NCBI RefSeq assembly: GCF_052056295.1
Contig: NZ_CP182493.1
Location: 2,790,001 to 2,854,000, forward strand
Origin: Catenovulum sp052056295
GTDB lineage: Bacteria; Pseudomonadota; Gammaproteobacteria; Enterobacterales; Alteromonadaceae
Reading direction: 5' to 3'
DNA length: 64,000 bases
Positions 58,151-64,000 of the stretch are shown here, piece by piece. The first letter of the stretch is position 1. Every line of letters begins with the position of its first letter. The notes under the pieces were generated by a model. That model saw only the letters and a list, made by a program, of their open reading frames with translations, ran no database searches and was not told the DNA's origin. The translations under genes and the position numbers were made by a program.

Positions 58151-58804
58151 ATTAAGTATAAAACAACCCAAGTACGCGGACGCTCAAATAACTTTTGGGC
58201 GTTCGGTGTAAATATTTTTAAACCAAATCATCCCGATGTGCAAGCACTGGTGGAAGATGGTTTTGTGCCGCAACATTATGCATCGAAAGTTTGGCAATCG
58301 AATTTTCTGCTAATGAATATCCTCAAAGACATTCCATTTAAACGCAAACTCAAAGTACTAGAAATAGGTGCGGGTTGGGGCGCGCTCAGCGTGTTTATGA
58401 ATAAACATTACGACGCGGATGTGACTGCGAGCGATTTAGACGCCAATCTAAAACCTTATCAGCAATCTTTAGCTGAGCACAATGATACTGAAATCGACAG
58501 TCAAACGATTGCGATTGAAGATATTGATGATACTTTGCTCGAAGACACAGACTTAATTGTCGCCTCTGATATTTGTTACAACCAAGACACCAAACAAGCT
58601 TTGCAATCATTAGTTGAATCAGTTGCATGCCGCAACGATGTGGTGATGTTGTTGGCGGATATTGGCCGTAAAGCTTTTATGCAGTTAAGTGACGATAATC
58701 AAAACTTTACCGATGTGGAGTTGCATAACCACAGCATAGCGCAGCCAATTGAAATGGATGGTTACGTATTAAGTGTTAATTCGCTTGAGGGCGTATTATG
58801 TTAA
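58151..58804 (+). CDS. Predicted protein-lysine-type methyltransferase, possible ATT start
   Basis: A class I SAM methyltransferase. VLEIGAGWGALSVFMNKHY is motif I, TASDLDANL motif II and DLIVASDICYNQDT matches the later DLILASDVIY of Methyltransf_16-type enzymes. HYASKVWQSNFLLMNIL precedes the core as in METTL lysine methyltransferases. No good ATG exists: the only upstream one (58079) lies 71 nt inside ask without a ribosome site, whereas GAGG at 58141 is ideally placed for ATT at 58151. It overlaps the symporter gene by 7 nt. The target is unknown. Confidence 0.78.
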   Translation: MKYKTTQVRGRSNNFWAFGVNIFKPNHPDVQALVEDGFVPQHYASKVWQSNFLLMNILKDIPFKRKLKVLEIGAGWGALSVFMNKHYDADVTASDLDANLKPYQQSLAEHNDTEIDSQTIAIEDIDDTLLEDTDLIVASDICYNQDTKQALQSLVESVACRNDVVMLLADIGRKAFMQLSDDNQNFTDVELHNHSIAQPIEMDGYVLSVNSLEGVLC

Positions 58805-60219
58805 TCAGTTTTATTGTTTTTCTCAGCTGTTTTGCCATTATCGGTTTGAGCTCGGCAAAATTCGCCAGTAAAAACAAAGAAGATTATTACCTTGCTGGCC
58901 GCAGTGTTTCAGCTTGGTTAGCTGGCTTATCTGCTGTAGCAACCAACAACAGTGGCTATATGTTTATTGGGGTAATTGGTTACACCTATTATGCGGGTTT
59001 ATCTGCTATTTGGTTGATGATAGGTTGGATTGCCGGTGATCTTATCGCCTCATTTTATATCCACAAAAAAGTCCAACAACAAGCAAAAAAGACCGGCGCT
59101 GTGTCGGTTATGTCACTAGTCAGCTTATGGCAAGGTGAAAACTTTCAATTATTACGCCGATTATTAGCTTGGACGGCATTATTGCTGATGACAGCTTATG
59201 CCGCTGCACAATTTATCGCTGGTAGCAAAGCTTTGCATGTATTGCTTGATTGGCCAATTTGGATGGGCGCAATTTTAGTTGCAGTTATGGTTGCTGCTTA
59301 TTGTTTTGCTGGTGGTATTCGCGCATCTATTTGGACAGATGCGGCACAGTCATTTGTTATGGTTGCGGCTATGAGTATTTTACTTTTTGCTGCAGTGCAA
59401 CATATTGGTGGTATTAATCAAGTTATCACTGAACTTAGGCTGGTGGACGGCTTTTTTGATTTAACCCCAGACGGTTTGATATTTGATAATCAACTCGGTG
59501 TTATCGCCTTTGCAATTGGTTGGATGTTTGCTGGTTTTTCTGTGGTTGGTCAACCGCATATTATGGTGCGTTTTATTGCACTTGATAGTAAACAAAATAT
59601 GCGCACTATGCGGATGTGGTACTACCTGTGGTTTAGCATATTTTACGCTATGGCCACTTGTGTTGGTTTATTAAGTCGCATTCTATTAGACAACCAAGCA
59701 AGCTTTGATGCCGAACTCGCTTTACCTATGATGGCACTAGAATTATTACCCGGCTGGTTAGTTGGCTTGATTTTGGCCGGTATATTTGCTGCAACTTTAT
59801 CAACCGCTGATTCTTTGGTGTTGAGTAGCTCAGCGGCATTTTCGCAAGACTGTTTAGCTAAACCAGTCACTAATACCAAAGTTATCAAAATTATCACTTT
59901 ATCTATTACCTTATTAACTTTATTTGTTGCTATGTTTGCCAAACAAAGTGTTTTCAGTTTAGTGGTATTTGCTTGGGCAACGTTAGGTTGTGCATTAGCG
60001 CCTATGTTAATAGGACTTATTTTGGGTTGGCGCATTAGCCAGCTACAGGCGCTCATTGTTGTCATTGCTTCGGTGGCAACAGCTATGCTTTGGCGTCAAT
60101 TAGATTGGCACAATCAAATTTATGAAGGTTTTGCCGGCATTGTGGTTGGTGTCGCTGTTTTTTACCTAAGTGCGTTGAAAGCCGTAAAATCGTCTGGGGT
60201 CGCCAATGAAAGCAATTAA
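58798..60219 (+). CDS. Sodium:solute symporter (SSS family)
   Basis: 473 residues with about 13 hydrophobic segments, of the PutP/sodium-solute symporter family. The start FASKNKEDYYLAGRSVSAWLAGLSAVATNNSGYMFIGVIGYTYYAGLSA matches the SSS sodium-site region. AGGIRASIWTDAAQSFVM, FSVVGQPHIMVRFIALDS and AATLSTADSLVLSSSAAFSQD are further family motifs. In an ectoine operon it may import ectoine, proline or another compatible solute, but specificity is inferred. It overlaps the methyltransferase gene (7 nt) and the TPR gene (14 nt). Confidence 0.92.
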   Translation: MLISFIVFLSCFAIIGLSSAKFASKNKEDYYLAGRSVSAWLAGLSAVATNNSGYMFIGVIGYTYYAGLSAIWLMIGWIAGDLIASFYIHKKVQQQAKKTGAVSVMSLVSLWQGENFQLLRRLLAWTALLLMTAYAAAQFIAGSKALHVLLDWPIWMGAILVAVMVAAYCFAGGIRASIWTDAAQSFVMVAAMSILLFAAVQHIGGINQVITELRLVDGFFDLTPDGLIFDNQLGVIAFAIGWMFAGFSVVGQPHIMVRFIALDSKQNMRTMRMWYYLWFSIFYAMATCVGLLSRILLDNQASFDAELALPMMALELLPGWLVGLILAGIFAATLSTADSLVLSSSAAFSQDCLAKPVTNTKVIKIITLSITLLTLFVAMFAKQSVFSLVVFAWATLGCALAPMLIGLILGWRISQLQALIVVIASVATAMLWRQLDWHNQIYEGFAGIVVGVAVFYLSALKAVKSSGVANESN

Positions 60220-61084
60220 AGCTTTATTTATGCTGTTACTCCTGATTGCTGCCGATGTTAGGGCAGAGCAAAATAACGGCGACTCTAAAGCTGAACAACA
60301 GCAATTAGCGGATAAAATTGAAGGGTTAGAGCAACCTTTATACACGCCTTTTATTGAACGCTATTTGTTAGACGAAGTTAAAACCATACGACAGCAACAA
60401 ATTGCTTTGGAATCTAAATTGGCAGAGAAACTCGCCGCTGCGAAATTAGAATCGTCTGATAGAGCAATTCGTTATACGGCAGATACAGTTAATAACGTAT
60501 TTTTTATTATCACAGCTGCGGCTTCTGTATTGGTATTAATGGGCTGGCGTTCATTGCGCGACATTAAAACGCAAATTGAAGAGCATGTCAGCAGCAAGGT
60601 CAGCGCAGTTAGTTTAGAGTACGAAAAACGTTTGGCTGATGTTGAAGACAAACTTAAACGCCGCTCAGAACAAATTATTTCAACCCAAGAAGAAATCGCC
60701 AGAGCAAACCAGTTGCATGCTTTATGGATGCGCGCAGGGCTAGAAAATAATCCACAACAAAAAGTTAAGTTGTACGATGAAATCCTTGAATTAAATAGTG
60801 AAGATGTCGAAGCTATTACCTATAAAGCCGATGCTGTTTTAGAATTAGGTGAATGTGAATGGGCGCTTAACTTATCGACCAAAGCGATTGAGCTAGATGA
60901 GGATTATGCATTGGCATATTGGCAGCGAGCTTGTGCGTTTGCTGCTTTAGGCCAGTTAGAGGTGGCGGTTGACGACATCCGCACTGCATTAGATAAATCC
61001 CCGGCATTGTCGGTTGAATTAGCCCATGAAAAAATGTTTGAAAGTTTACAGGGTGAAGAAAGCTTTAAAAATTTGTTAAGTTAA
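60206..61084 (+). CDS. Membrane-anchored TPR-like protein
   Basis: 292 residues. A signal peptide or first membrane segment (1-20, ending VRAEQ) is followed by a coiled coil and a second membrane segment near 95-112 (FFIITAAASVLVLMGW). Another coiled coil (EHVSSKVSAVSLEYEKRLADVEDKL) leads into TPR-like helices (VEAITYKADAVLELGECEWALNLSTKAIELDEDYALAYWQRACAFAALGQLEVAVDDIRTAL). No enzymatic motif was seen. Topology suggests a periplasmic loop with cytoplasmic TPRs. It may be a scaffold or partner of the symporter, whose gene it overlaps by 14 nt. The function is unknown. Confidence 0.8.
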   Translation: MKAIKALFMLLLLIAADVRAEQNNGDSKAEQQQLADKIEGLEQPLYTPFIERYLLDEVKTIRQQQIALESKLAEKLAAAKLESSDRAIRYTADTVNNVFFIITAAASVLVLMGWRSLRDIKTQIEEHVSSKVSAVSLEYEKRLADVEDKLKRRSEQIISTQEEIARANQLHALWMRAGLENNPQQKVKLYDEILELNSEDVEAITYKADAVLELGECEWALNLSTKAIELDEDYALAYWQRACAFAALGQLEVAVDDIRTALDKSPALSVELAHEKMFESLQGEESFKNLLS

Positions 61085-61188
61085 TTTGCGTAAACTGTTC
61101 TTAGCGACTAGTCTTAATTATTAACCCTGCTCAAAAAGTGAGCTGGGTTATATAGACCTTTTAGGCTACAGATAAGAAGGAGTTTAAA

Positions 61189-61383
61189 ATGCAGATTAGT
61201 TGGCAAGATATAGTAAGAACAGGTTTTGTAGTCTTTGTTCTAGTGTTGATGTATCAACTTGTATTTGTTAAAGCGGCTTATTTTGATTGGCTTGCAGCAC
61301 CGGTAGCAGCTGGGTTGGCAATGGCAGTAGTATGCATGATTAAACGTTGCATTAAACATCCTCAACCTTCTTCTCAACATTAA
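61189..61383 (+). CDS. Small two-segment membrane protein
   Basis: 64 residues with a strong ribosome site (AAGGAG) before the ATG. Two hydrophobic stretches (TGFVVFVLVLMYQLVFVK and WLAAPVAAGLAMAVVCMI) are joined by a short charged turn. A basic, His/Ser-rich tail ends it (KRCIKHPQPSSQH). It is not recognised as a known family. Because the ribosome site, composition and following terminator are all good, it is probably real. It may be transcribed with the preceding TPR gene or alone. Confidence 0.7.
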   Translation: MQISWQDIVRTGFVVFVLVLMYQLVFVKAAYFDWLAAPVAAGLAMAVVCMIKRCIKHPQPSSQH

Positions 61384-61496
61384 CCGAGGTAGCTAGGGAA
61401 GCGACTTTTAAAACTCAGATTGAGTAGAAGTTGTTGAATTAACTGGATGCAATAAAATGCAAAAAGTTATCTAAAAATATAATCACTAGTTTTAAG

Positions 61497-61521
61497 AGGG
61501 CGCGTCAGCGCCCTTTGTTTT
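61497..61521. terminator. Intrinsic terminator between small membrane gene and hslO
   Basis: AGGGCGC and GCGCCCT form a 7-bp GC-rich stem with loop GTCA and the trailing TTGTTTT on the plus strand. It is 13 bp from the hslO stop codon and could also serve it. Confidence 0.8.
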
Positions 61522-61533
61522 AAGTGCTATTTG

Positions 61534-62394
61534 TTAATGCTGAGGTTTATCTAATAACTCAGCTAAATCAGCTTCAACAAAGCTATAGTTAGTTAAACAA
61601 TATTCACATTTCACTTCAATTTTACCTTCTTCCAGCAAGATAGCAGTCAGTTCGCTTGGTTGAATACTGGCTAACGCATTATAAGTTTTGTCTTTTGAAC
61701 AACCGCAGTGAAAGGTTACAGCCTGTGGCTCAAATACTTTAACTTGTTCTTGGTGGTATAAGCGGTATAACAAATCATTGGCAGCTAAGCTGAAAATTTC
61801 TTCCGCTTTAACCGTAGCGGTCAATTGGGCTAGGTGCTCCATATTAGCATCGTCTAACTCTTTTTCTTCGCCTGGTAATCTTTGTAATAACATACCAGCA
61901 GCTAAAGCTTGTTGTGTGTCTGTATATAACCAAATATGCGTGTCTAACTGTTCCGATTGTTGGAAATAATCTTCTAAACAAGCTGAAATGCTTTCTTTTT
62001 CTAATGCTACTATGCCTTGATAGCGTTCGCCTTTTTCTGGGGTAATGGTGATCACCATAAAGCCTTTGTCACCAAAAGCACTGGACAATTTATTGTCAGT
62101 TGGCGCTTGTGAGTATCGTGCAACACCACGTAAAGCTTGTTTGTCTGTGCCGTTAATTGCAACGTAAGAAACAGGCCCATTGCCTTGAATTTGTACCGCG
62201 ATATCACCGGTAAATTTTAACGTTGCAGTTAATAAACTGGTTGCCGCAAATAGTTCACCAATAATCTGTTTGATGCTGTCTGGGTAGTTGTGATTCTGCA
62301 ACATTTGCTGATAACTATCGGCAAGCTGCACTAACTCACCACGTACATTCATTTCGTCAAAAATATATCGATTTAGTTGATCTGGCGTTTTCAT
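61534..62394 (-). CDS. hslO: Redox-regulated chaperone Hsp33
   Basis: Zinc-bound holdase activated by oxidation. The N-terminal domain includes YIFDEMNVRGELVQLADSYQQML, and GNGPVSYVAINGTDKQALRGVARY is typical. The C-terminal redox switch is CGCSKDKTYNAL (CxC) and CEYCLTNYSFVEADL (CxxC). 286 residues. It follows hslR with a 2-nt gap, the usual heat-shock pair. Confidence 0.95.
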   Translation of the reverse strand: MKTPDQLNRYIFDEMNVRGELVQLADSYQQMLQNHNYPDSIKQIIGELFAATSLLTATLKFTGDIAVQIQGNGPVSYVAINGTDKQALRGVARYSQAPTDNKLSSAFGDKGFMVITITPEKGERYQGIVALEKESISACLEDYFQQSEQLDTHIWLYTDTQQALAAGMLLQRLPGEEKELDDANMEHLAQLTATVKAEEIFSLAANDLLYRLYHQEQVKVFEPQAVTFHCGCSKDKTYNALASIQPSELTAILLEEGKIEVKCEYCLTNYSFVEADLAELLDKPQH

Positions 62395-62396
62395 CT

Positions 62397-62819
62397 CTAT
62401 TGTCCAAGTTTGTGCTGTTTAGCTTCAATAAGTTGGCGACGTTGTTTCTTGTCTGGTTTGGTATCAGGTCTAGGGTTAACCGAGTGCTGCTGTTTGCGCA
62501 CTTCCGCCTGTTCTGTTCGTTTTTTAACGCTTTCTTCGGTTTCTTGATAAAGTTGTTGCGCAAGTGGCGCACTTAAACGATTTTCTGACAGTGCCAGCAC
62601 GTTAATTTGTTTCTCATCAAAACCTTGTTGAATGGTTAACTGCGCACCAATCTCAACTGTGCGGCTGGCTTTGCATCTTTGGCCATTAAATTTAATTTTG
62701 CCATTTTCAATCATGCCACGTGCCAGCGCGCGCGTTTTAAAAAAGCGTGCCGCCCATAACCATTTATCTAGCCGCATTGCTTGGCTGGTTGTGTTTTGTT
62801 TGGAACTTTTGTTACTCAT
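62397..62819 (-). CDS. hslR: Heat-shock protein Hsp15
   Basis: RNA-binding S4-domain protein that recycles 50S subunits carrying nascent chains. MRLDKWLWAARFFKTRALARGMIENGKIKFNGQRCKASRTVEIG is the S4 domain. The C-terminus is strongly basic and Gln/Lys-rich. 140 residues. It is upstream of hslO in the same unit; divergent from gspC. Confidence 0.93.
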   Translation of the reverse strand: MSNKSSKQNTTSQAMRLDKWLWAARFFKTRALARGMIENGKIKFNGQRCKASRTVEIGAQLTIQQGFDEKQINVLALSENRLSAPLAQQLYQETEESVKKRTEQAEVRKQQHSVNPRPDTKPDKKQRRQLIEAKQHKLGQ

Positions 62820-63039
62820 CTAAGTACTAACTACCACAAATTCAGCGTTAAAAAGTGCTATTGTATCTGTTAAACTGCGTGCACAAAAGTAATTAGCAGC
62901 ATGGAAAGTTAGTTTAGCTAATGAATTCAGGTTGCAAATTTATTAAAAACGTAACATTCTGTTGCGATAATTACGGGCTACCTTATAAATTTCACAATGT
63001 TAGCCCGCTACAGGCATTAACAAATTTGGTTTAAATACT

Positions 63040-63975
63040 TTGCAAGAAAAAATTCAACAGGGTTTAGAGTTAACCAAAAAACTACCACAACAAAAGCTTA
63101 GTTTAATGGTCAGCATTTTATTGCTGATTTATATTGCTTGGTTGCTCGCGAACATTACTTGGAAGTTGTTTCCACAGCCGAATGCGGCTTCAATCAATTT
63201 ACGCTCAGCGAGCACTGTAGCTGCCAATACTGTGGTTGCAGATATCAATCGCATCACTAAGTTAAACCTATTTGGTGACTTTTCTGCCGCACCTGTGGTG
63301 CAAACTCGTCCAGTCGAAGATGCGCCCGTGACAACTCTTAATTTAAAATTAACCGGTGTTGTGCCTAGCTCAGAGCCTAGTTTAGCTGCAGCTATCATTG
63401 AAAAAAGTGGCTCGCAAGATGTTTATGGGTTAGATGAAAAAATTGATGGTACCCGTGCGATAGTTCGCGAAATTTACCCAGACAGAATAATTATTGAACA
63501 ATCTAGCCGTCGTGAAACTCTAATGCTTGAAGGCCAAGAATATAGTGCGTTAGCAGCTGAAGAGGCGAGCGAGATAAATGACCTTGCGCAAGACGAAGCA
63601 GATATAGTTGATACGCCGGTCGAGCCAGATGAAACTGAGCAAGCGAATATTTCTGGCGAAGAAAAAGAAGCATTAGAAAGTTTACGTGAAGACGCGTTTG
63701 CTGATCCGGGTAAATTAGTTGATTACATTAAAGTGTCGCCAGTACGCCGCGATGGTGAATTGGTCGGCTATAGATTGTATCCAGGTAAAGATCCTAAACT
63801 ATTTCAATCGGTTGGCTTAAACGCAGGGGACATAGCTATTGAAATTAATGGCTTTGATCTAACCAATCTATCACAAGCAATGCAGGCTATGGCGCAATTA
63901 AAGGACGCGCAAGAAGCTAGCATTATGGTCGAACGTGATGGTTCAGTCCGTCAAATTTATATCTCGTTGTATTAA
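63040..63975 (+). CDS. gspC: Type II secretion protein GspC
   Basis: 311 residues. Inner-membrane component linking the pilotin-secretin complex to the platform of the type II secretion system. It has a membrane segment at 23-45 (LMVSILLLIYIAWLLANITWKLF), the homology region LNLFGDF followed by LNLKLTGVV, and a C-terminal PDZ domain (VGYRLYPGKDPKLFQSVGLNAGDIAIEINGFDLTN). An acidic linker (ASEINDLAQDEADIVDTPVEPDETEQ) lies between. The start appears to be TTG, as no in-frame ATG or stronger candidate lies nearby upstream. Confidence 0.9.
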   Translation: MQEKIQQGLELTKKLPQQKLSLMVSILLLIYIAWLLANITWKLFPQPNAASINLRSASTVAANTVVADINRITKLNLFGDFSAAPVVQTRPVEDAPVTTLNLKLTGVVPSSEPSLAAAIIEKSGSQDVYGLDEKIDGTRAIVREIYPDRIIIEQSSRRETLMLEGQEYSALAAEEASEINDLAQDEADIVDTPVEPDETEQANISGEEKEALESLREDAFADPGKLVDYIKVSPVRRDGELVGYRLYPGKDPKLFQSVGLNAGDIAIEINGFDLTNLSQAMQAMAQLKDAQEASIMVERDGSVRQIYISLY

Positions 63976-63977
63976 AA

Positions 63978-64000
63978 ATGAACTCAAAAATGATAACGGA
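63978..64000 (+). CDS. Start of next T2SS gene, probably gspD (partial)
   Basis: An ATG lies 2 nt after the gspC stop and reads MNSKMIT up to the window edge. In type II secretion operons gspD (secretin) follows gspC, so this is its likely start. Only seven codons are visible, so the identity rests on position alone. Confidence 0.4.

Overview
The window reads as chromosome of a low-GC marine gammaproteobacterium, most likely Alteromonadales and perhaps close to Catenovulum. The reasons are the mraZ-to-lpxC cell-wall cluster followed by dciA, an M23 peptidase gene, secA and mutT; an ectABC-ask ectoine operon; TonB receptors; a GH31 glucosidase; the TIGR03546/TIGR03545 pair; and the start of a type II secretion operon. 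The taxon is an inference from gene content and order. No rRNA, tRNA, CRISPR array, transposase or prophage gene was seen.

Layout: 1-5.4 kb holds two paralogous TonB-dependent receptors. The second leads a tight minus-strand operon with two divergent citrate-synthase-fold proteins. 5.5-15.3 kb is an LPS-core locus: two WaaA-type Kdo transferases, a TupA-like ATP-grasp protein, two GT4 and one GT2 glycosyltransferases, a methyltransferase-fold protein, Kdo kinase KdkA and GmhB. 15.5-32.5 kb is the division and wall cluster mraZ-rsmH-ftsL-ftsI-murE-murF-mraY-ftsW-murG-murC-ddl-ftsQ-ftsA-ftsZ-lpxC. murD is absent from its usual place between mraY and ftsW. 32.5-38.1 kb holds arfB, dciA, an M23 peptidase gene, secA and mutT. 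38.3-41.7 kb has a MASE2 diguanylate cyclase and the TIGR03546/TIGR03545 pair. 42.6-53.2 kb has GH31, a NagB-fold protein, rsmE, a 2OG-Fe(II) oxygenase, an aldo/keto reductase with a divergent LysR gene, a GGDEF/EAL protein and mdh. 53.3-61.1 kb is the ectoine locus: a MarR/EctR-like regulator with a CheW gene, divergent from ectA-ectB-ectC-ask, followed by a methyltransferase, an SSS symporter and a membrane TPR protein. 61.1-64 kb has a small membrane protein, hslO, hslR and gspC.

The most striking non-coding feature is a family of about twelve dispersed elements in three intergenic arrays (13.16-13.88, 32.96-33.45 and 41.75-42.64 kb), each between the 3' ends of convergent genes. Most share one plan although their sequences differ: a long imperfect outer stem closes a long-stem hairpin, an NGAGCG linker, a short-stem hairpin and an AGCG tail. 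Nearly every inner hairpin carries a GGA apical loop, mostly ANGGA and often CANGGANG, which resembles the recognition site of CsrA/RsmA proteins. Stem bases change in pairs between elements. This suggests a structured RNA or DNA element family, possibly a CsrA-binding one.

The divergent cheW/ectA intergenic region holds two 8+2+8 palindromes of the architecture I recall for EctR1 operators, which supports osmotic control of an enlarged ectoine operon.
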